In this document: positions 45,817 to 55,826 of the stretch, piece after piece
Layout: the number at the start of each line of letters is the position of its first letter
Numbering within the stretch: position 1 is the stretch's first letter
NCBI RefSeq assembly: GCF_023715205.1
Contig: NZ_JAMBNR010000010.1
Location: forward strand, 124,001 to 188,000
Direction of reading: 5' to 3'
From: Mesobacillus maritimus
GTDB taxonomy: Bacteria; Bacillota; Bacilli; Bacillales; Cytobacillaceae
DNA: 64,000 nt
Notes under the pieces: generated by a model
Told to the model about the DNA's origin: nothing
Databases searched by the model: none
The model's input: the letters and a program-made list of their open reading frames with translations, nothing else
Made by a program: the position numbers and the translations under genes

Positions 45817-45836
45817 GAACAGTAATTTAACTGTTC
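45817..45836 (+). promoter_or_regulatory. Leader hairpin upstream of pnp
   Basis: GAACAGT/ACTGTTC hairpin about 80 nt before the pnp start, with no T-run. PNPase autoregulates through its leader in other bacteria; whether this does so is unknown. Confidence 0.35.
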
Positions 45837-45915
45837 CATACATTGAATGTACATGCAACAGAAGAAGGATTTTTATACTGCTGCAAACGGATTCAGTAAG
45901 AGAGGGGCTTAATGA

Positions 45916-48033
45916 ATGAACCAGGAAAAACAAATATTTTCAATGGACTGGGCCGGCCGTGAACTGAGCGTTGAAATCGGTCAGTTAGCCAAACAGGCAA
46001 ACGGTGCAGTTCTAGTCCGCTACGGAGACACAGCGGTTCTTAGTACGGCAACAGCATCTAAAGAACCAAAAAACTTAGATTTCTTCCCACTAACGGTAAA
46101 TTATGAGGAACGTCTTTACGCAGTTGGGAAAATTCCAGGTGGATTTATTAAACGAGAAGGTCGCCCAAGTGAAAAAGCGATATTGGCAAGTCGGTTAATT
46201 GACCGCCCAATTCGTCCTTTATTTGCTGATGGCTTTCGCAACGATGTTCAAGTTATTTCAATTGTGATGAGTGTAGACCAAAACTGTCCATCTGAAATGG
46301 CTGCTATGCTAGGATCTTCATTGGCACTATCTGTATCAGATATTCCGTTTGAAGGACCAATTGCAGGTGTCATCGTTGGTCGTGTTGATGGTAAATTTGT
46401 CATCAATCCGACTGTAGAAGAAATGGAAAAAAGTGATATGCACTTAACGGTTGCAGGTACAAAAGATGCAATCAATATGGTTGAAGCGGGTGCGAACGAA
46501 ATTCCAGAAGAAGTGATGCTGGAAGCAATCATGTTTGGACATGATGAAATTAAGCGTCTGATTGCGTTCCAAGAGGAAGTTGCTGCAAAAGTTGGCAAGG
46601 AAAAAATGGAAATCAAATTATTTGAACTTGATAGTGAAATCGAAGCTGAAGTTCGTGGATTATGTGAAAAAGACATGATTAGTGCGATTCAAGTTCAAGA
46701 AAAGCATGCCCGTGAAGATGCGATTAAAGTAGTGAAAGATCGTGTCCTTGCAAAGTATGAAGAAGAAGAAGCGGATGAGGACAAGCTAAAGCAAGTAAAA
46801 CAAATCCTCGATAAAATTGTTAAGGGTGAAGTTCGCCGCTTAATTACCGAAGAAAAAGTCCGCCCAGATGGCCGTGGTGTCGATGAAATTCGTCCATTAT
46901 CATCTGAAGTAGGCATTCTTCCACGTACGCATGGATCAGGTTTGTTTACAAGAGGACAAACGCAGGCACTAAGCATTTGTACTCTTGGTGCAATGGGTGA
47001 TGTTCAAATTTTAGATGGATTAGGTCTTGAAGAAGAAAAACGCTTCATGCATCATTATAATTTCCCACAATTCAGTGTTGGGGAAACTGGACCAATTCGT
47101 GGACCAGGTCGTCGTGAAATTGGACATGGTGCTCTTGGAGAACGTGCACTCGAAAAGGTAATTCCATCTGAAAAAGAATTCCCATATACAATTCGTCTTG
47201 TTTCAGAAGTACTTGAATCAAATGGTTCAACTTCGCAAGCGAGTATTTGTGCAAGTACATTAGCGATGATGGATGCTGGGGTACCAATTAAAGCACCTGT
47301 AGCTGGTATTGCCATGGGACTTGTAAAGTCAGGTGAGCATTATACCATCTTAACGGATATTCAAGGGATGGAAGACCATCTTGGAGACATGGACTTTAAA
47401 GTGGCAGGTACTGCTAAAGGTGTTACGGCACTACAAATGGATATCAAGATTGAAGGTTTATCACGTGAGATTTTAGAAGAAGCATTGCAGCAAGCGAAAA
47501 AAGGTCGCATGCAGATTCTTGAATCAATGCTTGCAACGATTTCTGAGCCACGTAAGCAACTTTCAACATATGCTCCTAAGATTTTAACAATGAAAATTAA
47601 CCCAGATAAAATTCGTGATGTAATTGGACCAAGTGGAAAGCAAATCAATAAAATCATTGAAGAAACTGGCGTAAAAATTGATATTGAACAAGATGGTACT
47701 GTCTTTATCGCTTCTACAGATCAAGAAATGAATGAAAAAGCGAAGAAAATCATCGAAGATATTGTTCGCGAAGTAGAAGTAGGTCAAATGTATCTTGGTA
47801 AAGTAAAACGTATTGAAAAATTCGGTGCTTTCGTTGAGATCTTCAATGGCAAAGATGGACTTGTTCATATTTCAGAGCTTGCAGAAGAACGTGTTGGCAA
47901 GGTAGAGGATGTTGTGAAACTTGGAGATGAAATCCTTGTTAAAGTAACGGAAATCGATCGCCAAGGTCGTGTCAACCTTAGCCGTAAAGCTGTTCTTAAA
48001 GAGCAAAAAGAAAAAGCAGCACAAAGTGAATAA
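45916..48033 (+). CDS. pnp: Polyribonucleotide nucleotidyltransferase (PNPase)
   Basis: A 705-aa phosphorolytic 3'-5' exoribonuclease of the RNA degradosome. Two RNase PH-like domains ([18 protein letters not shown] and [16 protein letters not shown]), a helical linker, then KH ([20 protein letters not shown]) and S1 ([20 protein letters not shown]) RNA-binding domains. Start ATG 45916 follows AGAGAGGGGC. It lies after rpsO, as in most bacteria. Confidence 0.98.
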   Translation: MNQEKQIFSMDWAGRELSVEIGQLAKQANGAVLVRYGDTAVLSTATASKEPKNLDFFPLTVNYEERLYAVGKIPGGFIKREGRPSEKAILASRLIDRPIRPLFADGFRNDVQVISIVMSVDQNCPSEMAAMLGSSLALSVSDIPFEGPIAGVIVGRVDGKFVINPTVEEMEKSDMHLTVAGTKDAINMVEAGANEIPEEVMLEAIMFGHDEIKRLIAFQEEVAAKVGKEKMEIKLFELDSEIEAEVRGLCEKDMISAIQVQEKHAREDAIKVVKDRVLAKYEEEEADEDKLKQVKQILDKIVKGEVRRLITEEKVRPDGRGVDEIRPLSSEVGILPRTHGSGLFTRGQTQALSICTLGAMGDVQILDGLGLEEEKRFMHHYNFPQFSVGETGPIRGPGRREIGHGALGERALEKVIPSEKEFPYTIRLVSEVLESNGSTSQASICASTLAMMDAGVPIKAPVAGIAMGLVKSGEHYTILTDIQGMEDHLGDMDFKVAGTAKGVTALQMDIKIEGLSREILEEALQQAKKGRMQILESMLATISEPRKQLSTYAPKILTMKINPDKIRDVIGPSGKQINKIIEETGVKIDIEQDGTVFIASTDQEMNEKAKKIIEDIVREVEVGQMYLGKVKRIEKFGAFVEIFNGKDGLVHISELAEERVGKVEDVVKLGDEILVKVTEIDRQGRVNLSRKAVLKEQKEKAAQSE

Positions 48034-48042
48034 CGTACTCAC

Positions 48043-48071
48043 AAAACCCGGGGGAAACCCTGGTTTTTTTA
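48043..48071 (+). terminator. Terminator after pnp
   Basis: Stem AAAACC-GGG/CCC-GGTTTT with a GAAA-containing loop, then TTTTTTT. Confidence 0.85.
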
Positions 48072-48322
48072 TTGGGCATAAATAATTTTCCTGGAGATAT
48101 TTTTTAGGTGAAAGTCTATTTCGGTGAAAAAGGTCTCTAATGGCGTGAACGTTCGGTTTCAAATGAGGATATTTAATCGAGTTTTGATCACCACTACTTT
48201 TCATCCTGCCTTTCTTTTAATTGAATGCTAAACAACGTTCTACCTTGTCTTTTCTCCTCATACTCTAATTTATAGAGAACGATGGACAAGGACGATCTCT
48301 AGCGAATGAAGGAGGCATAGGG

Positions 48323-49297
48323 ATGAAGAAATTAACGTATCTAATCGTCATCCTAATGGGTGCGTGGTTATTGGTGAGTAATCCTTTTTCTGACCAGTAT
48401 TTATCCTATCTTAAAGCGGAGTCTATTCCCGTGTCGGTGAATGAAGACCCCTTACATAGGGAAATAGTCGAAAAAGCAGCAAAATACGAAGAAGAACCTA
48501 TTGATGCAAAGATGGATCCCGTTTGGAAAGCCATACCAGGTTACAATGGGGTAAAAGTAAACGTTGAAAAATCGTATCAGAAAATGAAAAAAGAAGGCGA
48601 GTTTTCAGAACACTCATTAGTATTGGAAGAAATCAATCCGAAAGTGCATTTATCGGAACTTCCACCTGCAGCAATTTATAAGGGGAATCCTGAAAAACCG
48701 ATGGCTAGCTTTATCATCAATGTCGCATGGGGGAACGAATATTTATCTGATATGTTAGCAACGTTGAAAAAACATCATGTGAAAGCCACTTTTTTTCTGG
48801 AAGGAAGATGGGTTAAGAATCACCCTGACCTTGCGAAAATGATTGTAGAAGCTGGGCATGAGGTAGGAAACCATTCTTTCAGCCATCCTGATATGAAAAG
48901 TTTATCAACCGCGAGGATTCACAGTGAAATTAAAAAGACGAATGAAGTGATTGAAGCCACAACGGGTGAAAAACCACGGTGGTTTGCACCTCCAAGCGGG
49001 AGCTATCGCGAAGAAGTGGCGAAAGTTGCATCTGTGTATGGACTAGGTACCGTCATGTGGAGCATAGATACAATTGACTGGCGTAAGCCTTCCCCAGATG
49101 TTTTAATTCAGAGAGTAACGGGAAAGCTTCATAATGGTGCACTTATTTTAATGCATCCAACTGATTCAACAGCAAAATCATTGGATCGATTGATTACCGA
49201 AATAAAGGCGCAAGATTTACACATAGGGACCGTATCTGAATTACTAAGTGAAGACCGAGTGATGGTTAACAAAACAGCATCAGAGGAAGAATCATAA
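48323..49297 (+). CDS. ylxY: YlxY, polysaccharide deacetylase-family protein
   Basis: A 324-aa exported or membrane-anchored protein: signal-like helix at the N-terminus (KKLTYLIVILMGAWLLVS), then a NodB-type domain from about residue 125. NodB motif 2 (NHSFSHPD) and later motifs (APPSGSYR, WSIDTIDWRKP, ALILMHPT) are present, but motif 1, normally TFDDG with the catalytic and a metal-binding Asp, reads INVAWGNE. B. subtilis YlxY has the same replacement, so the family may not deacetylate. Start ATG 48323 follows AAGGAGGC. Sits between pnp and mlpA, as in B. subtilis. Confidence 0.9.
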   Translation: MKKLTYLIVILMGAWLLVSNPFSDQYLSYLKAESIPVSVNEDPLHREIVEKAAKYEEEPIDAKMDPVWKAIPGYNGVKVNVEKSYQKMKKEGEFSEHSLVLEEINPKVHLSELPPAAIYKGNPEKPMASFIINVAWGNEYLSDMLATLKKHHVKATFFLEGRWVKNHPDLAKMIVEAGHEVGNHSFSHPDMKSLSTARIHSEIKKTNEVIEATTGEKPRWFAPPSGSYREEVAKVASVYGLGTVMWSIDTIDWRKPSPDVLIQRVTGKLHNGALILMHPTDSTAKSLDRLITEIKAQDLHIGTVSELLSEDRVMVNKTASEEES

Positions 49298-49441
49298 ATC
49301 GGATATAAAAAAAGGGAAGAATTAATTCATAAACGGGAATTATATGAAAAGAAAGCCTTCGTTTTGGAAAAAGTAACTAAAATGAAATATACTAAGTTAT
49401 TGCAGGAATAGTTTATAACTATTTCCAAAGGAGGGGTCTTT

Positions 49442-50680
49442 TTGATAAAAAAATATACATGCCAAAATGGAGTGCGGATTGTACTTGAACAAATCCCTAC
49501 AGTAAGATCAGTTGCAATTGGTGTCTGGATTGGGACCGGTTCACGGAATGAAGTTCCTGAGAATAATGGGATTTCCCATTTCCTTGAGCATATGTTCTTC
49601 AAAGGTACAAAAACTAGATCAGCGAGGGAGATTGCGGAGTCTTTCGATAGCATTGGCGGGCAAGTCAATGCATTTACTTCGAAAGAGTATACGTGCTACT
49701 ATGCAAAAGTGCTAGACACGCATTCTCAATATGCGCTTGAAGTGTTGTCCGATATGTTCTTTAATTCCACTTTTGATGCTGGAGAACTCGACAAAGAAAA
49801 AAATGTGGTCTACGAAGAAATCAAAATGTACGAAGATACTCCAGATGATATTGTTCATGATTTATTAAGCAAGGCCATTTATAATGAACATTCACTAGGG
49901 TATCCAATTCTGGGAACAGAAGAAACTTTAAAAACATTCACTGGAGATACGTTAAATCAATATATGTTTGATACATACACTCCGGAAAATGTGGTCATTT
50001 CGATTGCAGGAAATGTTCCTGAAACGTTTATCACAGAGGTTGAAAAGCTGTTCGGTTCTTATGAGGCAGGAAAAGAAGCGATTGAGTACCATAAACCAGG
50101 TTTCCATGCTGAAAAAGTTGCCCGTAAAAAAGATACAGAGCAAGCTCATCTATGCCTTGGATTTGAAGGACTTCAAATTGGTCACTCTGATGTATACAGT
50201 TTAATTACCTTAAATAATGTACTAGGAGGCAGCATGAGTAGTCGTCTGTTCCAAGAAGTAAGGGAACAACGAGGTCTTGCTTACTCTGTATTTTCATACC
50301 ATTCTGCTTTCAGAGATAGCGGCATCGTAACCATTTATGGTGGAACCGGGGCCAATCAGCTTGATGTCTTATTTGAAACCATTCAAGAGACGCTTTCGAA
50401 ACTTCGCCAGGACGGGATTACGGACAAAGAATTAAAGAATAGTAAGGAACAGTTAAAAGGCAGTCTCATGCTAAGTCTTGAGAGTACGAATAGCCGCATG
50501 AGTCGAAACGGGAAGAATGAACTAATGCTTGGACGCCATCGCTCTCTTGATGAGATTGTGGAACAAATTGATCAAGTAACGATTAATAGTGTAAACAGCT
50601 TAGCAAATTCAATTTTCACGGACGAATATTCGGTTTCATTAATCAGTCCAGAAGGAGTACTTCCGAAGGGATTGCAATAA
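49442..50680 (+). CDS. mlpA: M16-family zinc protease MlpA (YmxG)
   Basis: A 412-aa pitrilysin/processing-peptidase-type protein. The inverted zinc motif HxxEH is HFLEH in GISHFLEHMFFKGT, with the distant Glu in NVVYEEIKMYEDTPDD; the second half-domain follows with GGSMSSRLFQEVREQRGLAYSV. In B. subtilis MlpA influences protease (aprE) expression. Start TTG 49442 follows AAAGGAGGGG. Probably cytoplasmic: no signal peptide. Confidence 0.94.
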   Translation: MIKKYTCQNGVRIVLEQIPTVRSVAIGVWIGTGSRNEVPENNGISHFLEHMFFKGTKTRSAREIAESFDSIGGQVNAFTSKEYTCYYAKVLDTHSQYALEVLSDMFFNSTFDAGELDKEKNVVYEEIKMYEDTPDDIVHDLLSKAIYNEHSLGYPILGTEETLKTFTGDTLNQYMFDTYTPENVVISIAGNVPETFITEVEKLFGSYEAGKEAIEYHKPGFHAEKVARKKDTEQAHLCLGFEGLQIGHSDVYSLITLNNVLGGSMSSRLFQEVREQRGLAYSVFSYHSAFRDSGIVTIYGGTGANQLDVLFETIQETLSKLRQDGITDKELKNSKEQLKGSLMLSLESTNSRMSRNGKNELMLGRHRSLDEIVEQIDQVTINSVNSLANSIFTDEYSVSLISPEGVLPKGLQ

Positions 50681-50693
50681 AATTTCTATTTCG

Positions 50694-50732
50694 AACACAC
50701 GTCATTTCATGCGGAAGGGCGTGTGTTTTTTT
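50694..50732 (+). terminator. Terminator after mlpA
   Basis: Stem AACACACG/CGTGTGTT with an 18-nt loop and a T-run. Confidence 0.8.
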
Positions 50733-50811
50733 GTGCAGGTGGACGGGTAAGAGAGAGTACGAAGTGAAAGGTTGTCCGAAGTTCTCAGCCTCCTCGCTGT
50801 TTTTTGACAAA

Positions 50812-50899
50812 GCTCTTCTAATTCATGAATGATAACGATACATATATAGTAAGACAAAGTAATAAACCGATTTTAACAACAATCTTTACAGAATCAGCC
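50812..50899 (-). repeat. Intergenic repeat family A, partial copy 6
   Basis: Contains CCGATTTTAACAACAATCTTTAC...CAGCC (right end of the family) with a shortened interior and a poor left end. Confidence 0.5.
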
Positions 50900-50923
50900 T
50901 AATAAAATAATGGAGGGGAAAGA

Positions 50924-51166
50924 ATGAGGTTAAGTGAATTAGGTGGAAAAGAAATTGTCGATGTAAAAAAAGCGGAAAGACTTGGGATTCTCGGACAAAC
51001 CGATTTAGAAATAGATGAGAAAACAGGGCAAATTAAAGCTCTCATTATTCCTTCGGTTAAGTGGTTTGGTCTTAAACGCCATGGCGGAGAATTAAGGGTG
51101 CCATGGAAGCAGATAACAAAAATCGGTACAGATATGGTCATTGTTGATATTGAGGACGAAACTTAG
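50924..51166 (+). CDS. ymxH: YmxH, YlmC/YmxH family sporulation-associated protein
   Basis: An 80-aa PRC-barrel-like protein of the YlmC/YmxH family, confined to endospore formers. MRLSELGGKEIVDVKKAERLGILGQTDLEIDEKTGQI is a close family match, as is VPWKQITKIGTDMVIVD. Function is unknown. ATG 50924 follows GGAGGGGAAAG. It has its own terminator; its neighbours are mlpA and spoVFA. Confidence 0.9.
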   Translation: MRLSELGGKEIVDVKKAERLGILGQTDLEIDEKTGQIKALIIPSVKWFGLKRHGGELRVPWKQITKIGTDMVIVDIEDET

Positions 51167-51194
51167 GCTAGCAGAGAATGCTAGTCTTTTTTTG
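51166..51194 (+). terminator. Terminator after ymxH
   Basis: Stem GCTAGCA/TGCTAGT with a 5-nt loop, then CTTTTTTT. Confidence 0.85.
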
Positions 51195-51196
51195 TA

Positions 51197-51379
51197 GGCT
51201 TTTTTCTCCAACATAGTTGCTTTTTAAAGAAAATATAGAATGTTTCGGCTACTCTTCCATGACAAATTTGTACATAAGAGGAGAAAAGAGTTTGAAAACC
51301 AAGTAGTAACGCAGAGAAGATCTTAATTCTCGTTAAAATCGACTTTAGGATTTTAACAACAAACTTTACGAAAACAGCC
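51197..51379 (-). repeat. Intergenic repeat family A, copy 7 (full length)
   Basis: A 183-bp copy: GGCTTTTTTCTCCAAC left end, GTTGCTTTTTAAAG, AGAGGAGAAAAGAGTTTG, AAGTAGTAACGCAGAGAAG, TTTAGGATTTTAACAAC and TTTACGAAAACAGCC right end. It aligns along its whole length with 56739-56920 and with the reverse complement of copy 1. Confidence 0.88.
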
Positions 51380-51584
51380 TTTTAGTATCGAAACTAAATT
51401 GATGTCAACATTCTTTGGAGGACCTCATTATTCCTCATTTAAAACTCCTTGTCCGACTATCATCATCCTAAAAATATTGGATGAAATTTTTTCCTTCCAA
51501 GCTCATTCGTATCCTATAAACGTCTCGTTTTTCCTTTAACCGCAGGCTTTTTCCTGTTTTCAATCAGGAAATCCGCGGATAACT
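51380..51584 (+). other. Non-coding stretch upstream of spoVFA
   Basis: No gene seen. It contains a hairpin CCGC...CCTG/CAGG...GCGG (about 51539-51577) just before the candidate SigK promoter. Confidence 0.5.
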
Positions 51585-51613
51585 CACCCTTCAGTCACCT
51601 ATGACATATGATG
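51585..51613 (+). promoter_or_regulatory. Candidate SigK promoter of spoVFAB
   Basis: CACC (51585-51588), 16-nt spacer, CATATGATG (51605-51613) versus SigK consensus mACm-16/17-CATAnnnTA. spoVFAB is SigK-controlled in B. subtilis. Confidence 0.5.
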
Positions 51614-51668
51614 TTGAAGTAAATAGAAAAATTCCTGTTCGACTATTGTAAAGAAGGTGATAATTCTT

Positions 51669-52571
51669 ATGCTGACAGGAATGCAAATTGCTGTAATTGG
51701 CGGTGATGCCAGGCAGTTGGAGATTATTCGCCAACTAACAGAGCATGATGCCAAATTATCATTAGTTGGCTTTGAGCAATTGGATCACGCCTTTACTGGA
51801 GCAAGCAAAGAAAAAATAGATGAGATAGATTTTACTGTACAGGATGCGATTATTTTGCCTGTACGAGGAACAGACCAAGACGGTCTAGTTGATACAGTAT
51901 TTTCGAGTGAAAAAATTATTTTAACAAAAGAAATGCTCGAACAGCTTCCTGCACATGCGATTGTGTTTTCGGGAATTAGCAACCCATATTTGGATGGAAT
52001 CACAAACGAAAGCAATCGACGGCTTGTGAAATTATTTGAACGAGACGATGTTGCTATTTACAATTCAATTCCGACAGTAGAGGGGACCATCATGATGGTC
52101 ATCCAACACACTGACTTTACCATTCATGGCTCAAATGTCGCAGTCTTAGGTTTAGGAAGAGTGGGTGTAACAGTTGCACGTACTTTCCAGTCGTTAGGAG
52201 CAAAAGTGAGAGTTGGTGCTAGAAGAAGTGAGCATAAAGCGAGAATTACTGAAATGGGTCTCATAGCATTTGACCTCAGTGATCTTGAATCAAATATGAA
52301 AGACGTTGATATTTGTATCAATACGATTCCAACGCAAATTGTGACGGCGTCGGTTATCTCAAAAATGCCAGCTCACACCCTCATTATCGATTTGGCTTCC
52401 AAGCCAGGAGGCACGGATTTTCGGTATGCCGAAAAACGGGGAATTAAAGCGTTACTAGCCCCAAGTCTTCCAGGGATTGTTGCCCCGAAGACGGCAGGTC
52501 AGATTCTTGCCAATGTCTTGATTAAGCTTTTGAAAGAGGATATGAAAAAGAGGGAGGAGAATCAAGCATGA
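51669..52571 (+). CDS. spoVFA: Dipicolinate synthase subunit A
   Basis: A 300-aa dehydrogenase-like subunit (DpaA) of the mother-cell enzyme converting a lysine-pathway intermediate to dipicolinic acid for spore heat resistance. N-terminal MLTGMQIAVIGGDARQLEII and the NAD(P)-binding loop VAVLGLGRVGVTVARTF are typical. ATG 51669 is 8 nt after AAGAAGGTGA, which also contains the alternative GTG 51657; the shorter form matches B. subtilis. Overlaps spoVFB by 4 nt (ATGA). Confidence 0.96.
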   Translation: MLTGMQIAVIGGDARQLEIIRQLTEHDAKLSLVGFEQLDHAFTGASKEKIDEIDFTVQDAIILPVRGTDQDGLVDTVFSSEKIILTKEMLEQLPAHAIVFSGISNPYLDGITNESNRRLVKLFERDDVAIYNSIPTVEGTIMMVIQHTDFTIHGSNVAVLGLGRVGVTVARTFQSLGAKVRVGARRSEHKARITEMGLIAFDLSDLESNMKDVDICINTIPTQIVTASVISKMPAHTLIIDLASKPGGTDFRYAEKRGIKALLAPSLPGIVAPKTAGQILANVLIKLLKEDMKKREENQA

Positions 52572-53167
52572 GTTTAAAAGGGAAAAGAATTGGATTTGGA
52601 TTAACAGGTTCTCACTGCACATATGATGAAGTTTTTCCTGAAATTGAAAAGTTAGTCAATGAAGGAGCAGACGTTGTACCAATCGTTTCTCATACTGTTC
52701 AGTCTACTGATACTAGATTTGGAAAAGGAGAAGATTGGGTCCAAAGAATCGTCGATTTAACTGGGAATAAATTAATCAATTCCATTGTTGATGCAGAGCC
52801 ACTTGGTCCTAAATATCCGCTTGATTGCATGGTCATTTCTCCGATGACAGGTGTTTCATTGAGCAAATTTGCGAACGCGCAAAATGATTCTCCCGTTTTA
52901 ATGGCTGCAAAAGCGACACTTAGGAATCAGAAGCCAGTCGTTCTAGGGATCTCTACTAATGATGCACTAGGTTTAAATGGTGTAAATATCATGCGGTTGA
53001 TGTCTACTAAAAATATTTATTTTATCCCATTCGGTCAAGATGACCCAACCAAAAAACCAAATTCATTGGTGGCAAGAATGAGTGCAACAAGAGATGCCAT
53101 TCTTTCAGCAATGGAAGGCCGTCAAGTTCAGCCTGTTCTTGTAGAAAAGTATCGCGACAGTCAGTGA
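52568..53167 (+). CDS. spoVFB: Dipicolinate synthase subunit B
   Basis: A 199-aa flavoprotein-fold subunit (DpaB). MSLKGKRIGFGLTGSHCTYDEVFPEIEKL and CMVISPMTGVSLSKFANAQNDSPVLMAAKATLRN are conserved. Its ATG overlaps the spoVFA stop, so the two subunits are made together. The asd-dapG-dapA genes next door supply dihydrodipicolinate-pathway substrate. Confidence 0.96.
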   Translation: MSLKGKRIGFGLTGSHCTYDEVFPEIEKLVNEGADVVPIVSHTVQSTDTRFGKGEDWVQRIVDLTGNKLINSIVDAEPLGPKYPLDCMVISPMTGVSLSKFANAQNDSPVLMAAKATLRNQKPVVLGISTNDALGLNGVNIMRLMSTKNIYFIPFGQDDPTKKPNSLVARMSATRDAILSAMEGRQVQPVLVEKYRDSQ

Positions 53168-53222
53168 CGGTATTCTGATCGAAAAGGAAAAAGATAATCC
53201 CTTTGTTACTTTACCGAAATAA

Positions 53223-53291
53223 AATCTGCCAATCCCCTTTCCTTCGTGGTTGAATATGATAAAATAAATGAAAATATACAATTGGCAGATT
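53223..53291 (+). promoter_or_regulatory. Inverted repeat upstream of asd
   Basis: Perfect 11-bp inverted repeat AATCTGCCAAT (53223-53233)/ATTGGCAGATT (53281-53291), 47 bp apart, enclosing a possible TTGAAT promoter element. Function unknown. Confidence 0.4.
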
Positions 53292-53371
53292 GATTCGATT
53301 GAATACGTCTGCCTATTCATATTTCTATAACCGGTTTAAGCTGGTAATATACTTTGGAAGGGGAACTATGA

Positions 53372-54424
53372 ATGGCACAAGAGAGAGGATTCCATGTAGC
53401 AGTTGTCGGAGCAACAGGAGCTGTTGGTCAACAAATGCTTAAAACATTAGAAAATCGGGATTTTCCAATTTCAAAACTAACATTATTATCTTCTGCACGT
53501 TCAGCTGGAAAAACGGCTGTTTACAAGGGGCAGGATATTACGATAGAAGAGGCAAAACCAGAAAGTTTTGAAGGAGTAGATATTGCTCTTTTCAGTGCTG
53601 GAGGGAGTGTATCAAAAGCACTTGCGCCCGAAGCCGCTAAGCGTGGAGCAATTGTTGTTGATAATACTAGTGCCTATCGTATGGACGAAAATGTTCCACT
53701 AGTCGTTCCAGAGGTCAATCCAGAAGACCTAAAGAATCATAATGGAATTATTGCAAATCCTAACTGCTCGACGATTCAAATGGTCGTAGCATTGGAGCCT
53801 TTGCGTAAAAAATATGGTTTGAAGAAAGTAATTGTTTCTACCTACCAAGCGGTTTCTGGTGCTGGGGCTGCTGCTGTCGAAGAGATGTATGCACAAACTC
53901 AAGCAATCTTAGATGGCAAAGAACCAGAAGCGAATATCCTTCCGGTAGGATCGGCTGAAAAGCATTATCAAATTGCTTTTAATGCGATTCCACAAATTGA
54001 TAAATTTGAAGAAAATGGCTTCACTTTTGAAGAAATGAAAATGATTAACGAGACGAAAAAAATCATGCATATGCAGGAGCTTGAAGTAGCGGCTACATGT
54101 GTACGTCTTCCGGTTGGAACAGGGCATTCTGAGTCTGTTTATTTTGAAATCGACGCAGAAGGTGTTGATGCAAATGAAATCAAGACATTGCTTGCCGATG
54201 CGCCTGGCGTTGTTTTACAAGATAATCCATCCGAGCAAATTTACCCAATGCCTGCGTTTTGTGTAGGAAGTAACGATGTTTTTGTCGGACGCATCCGTAA
54301 AGATTTAGACAATAAGAAAGGCTTCCATATGTGGGTTGTTTCTGATAATCTACTTAAGGGAGCGGCTTGGAACTCTGTTCAAATCGCAGAAAAACTAGTC
54401 GAGCTTGGCTTAGTTAAGGAATAA
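53372..54424 (+). CDS. asd: Aspartate-semialdehyde dehydrogenase
   Basis: A 350-aa NADPH enzyme reducing aspartyl phosphate to aspartate semialdehyde, at the branch to lysine/dipicolinate and threonine/methionine. N-terminal [15 protein letters not shown] Rossmann loop, active-site Cys in [13 protein letters not shown], and [12 protein letters not shown] 53372 follows GGAAGGGGAAC. First of asd-dapG-dapA. Confidence 0.97.
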   Translation: MAQERGFHVAVVGATGAVGQQMLKTLENRDFPISKLTLLSSARSAGKTAVYKGQDITIEEAKPESFEGVDIALFSAGGSVSKALAPEAAKRGAIVVDNTSAYRMDENVPLVVPEVNPEDLKNHNGIIANPNCSTIQMVVALEPLRKKYGLKKVIVSTYQAVSGAGAAAVEEMYAQTQAILDGKEPEANILPVGSAEKHYQIAFNAIPQIDKFEENGFTFEEMKMINETKKIMHMQELEVAATCVRLPVGTGHSESVYFEIDAEGVDANEIKTLLADAPGVVLQDNPSEQIYPMPAFCVGSNDVFVGRIRKDLDNKKGFHMWVVSDNLLKGAAWNSVQIAEKLVELGLVKE

Positions 54425-54472
54425 GTGAGAAATGAAGTTTAAATTTTAATAGAGCATCTTTGAGGTGTAACG

Positions 54473-55705
54473 ATGAAAATAATCGTCCAAAAATTTGGTG
54501 GCACGTCCGTTCGAAGTGATGAAAGTCGGGCGCAAGCCATTAATCATATCAAAAAGGCAATTTCAGAAGGATATAAAGTGGTTGTCGTTGTGTCGGCAAT
54601 GGGAAGGAAAGGGGAACCGTATGCAACCGATACTCTACTTTCCCTTGTTAGCGAAACCAATAATCAATTAAAACCTAGAGAATATGATTTGCTCCTTTCA
54701 TGTGGTGAAATCATTTCAAGTGTGGTCTTCACAGATCAACTACACGCAGATGGAATTAAGGCTACTGCCCTTACAGGCGCCCAAGCAGGATTTTTAACAA
54801 ACAGGGAGCATATGAGTGCCAAGATCCTTGATATGAAATGCGATCGCTTGCTGAAGGAACTAGAAGAAGTCGATGTTGTAGTTGTGGCTGGTTTTCAAGG
54901 GGCTGCTCCAAACGGGGATATCACGACAATTGGTAGAGGAGGTAGTGATACCTCTGCTGCTGCCCTTGGAGCCGCTCTGAACGCTGAACGGATTGATATC
55001 TTTACAGATGTTGAAGGGATTATGACAGCAGATCCAAGAATTGCTGAAAATGCTAGACCACTTCCGGTTGTAACTTACACAGAGGTTTGCAATATGGCTT
55101 ATCAAGGTGCAAAGGTTATTCACCCTCGAGCAGTGGAGATTGCCATGCAAGCAAAGGTTCCAATCCGAATTCGTTCTACTTATTCGGATGGCCTAGGCAC
55201 GCTTGTGACAGATAAGAATATGAAGCAGACCAAGGGTGCGGATATAAAAGAAAGACCGGTTACGGGAATTGCACATGTTTCCAATGTAACGCAAATTAAA
55301 GTATTTGCGAAAGAGGGACAGTACAACCTTCAGTCTGAAGTATTTAAAGCGATGGCAAATGAAAATATTTCAGTGGATTTTATCAACATATCGCCTAAAG
55401 GTGTTGTTTATACGGTTTCAGAGGAAATGACGCAACGAGCGATTACGATTTTAGAAAACCTTGGCCATGAACCTGTCATTGAAAGAGAGTGCGCAAAAGT
55501 ATCGGTGGTTGGAGCAGGAATGGCAGGTGTACCAGGCGTCACTTCGAAAATAGTGATGGCCTTATCCGATAAGGGAATTCGAATTTTACAATCAGCTGAT
55601 AGTCATACGACAATCTGGGTACTGGTCAAGGAGAAGGACCTCATTCTTGCTGTAAATGCTCTGCACGATGCATTTCATTTAGAAGAGGTTCACCAAGAAG
55701 TTTAG
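54473..55705 (+). CDS. dapG: Aspartokinase I (DapG type)
   Basis: A 410-aa aspartate kinase. Catalytic domain (IVQKFGGTSVRSDESR, TIGRGGSDTSAAALGAAL, TDVEGIMTADPRI) and two C-terminal ACT domains (about 265 onward), consistent with the meso-DAP-regulated B. subtilis DapG. Start ATG 54473 follows TTTGAGGTG. Placed between asd and dapA, feeding lysine, cell-wall DAP and spore dipicolinate. Confidence 0.96.
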   Translation: MKIIVQKFGGTSVRSDESRAQAINHIKKAISEGYKVVVVVSAMGRKGEPYATDTLLSLVSETNNQLKPREYDLLLSCGEIISSVVFTDQLHADGIKATALTGAQAGFLTNREHMSAKILDMKCDRLLKELEEVDVVVVAGFQGAAPNGDITTIGRGGSDTSAAALGAALNAERIDIFTDVEGIMTADPRIAENARPLPVVTYTEVCNMAYQGAKVIHPRAVEIAMQAKVPIRIRSTYSDGLGTLVTDKNMKQTKGADIKERPVTGIAHVSNVTQIKVFAKEGQYNLQSEVFKAMANENISVDFINISPKGVVYTVSEEMTQRAITILENLGHEPVIERECAKVSVVGAGMAGVPGVTSKIVMALSDKGIRILQSADSHTTIWVLVKEKDLILAVNALHDAFHLEEVHQEV

Positions 55706-55826
55706 TGTGCTAAGAATACCGGGTAGTCAACTCCTTAGGCTCAACTGAACGTTTCGATTGTGAGGGAAATCTCTTACCAAACGAAAGGATTCTATGGAGT
55801 GGTACTAAAGTAAAGGAGTGGATCAA

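Noticed and set aside
53168-53371. Lysine riboswitch before asd
   Set aside because: The gap is only 204 bp and shows no recognisable L-box structure; only an inverted repeat is present.
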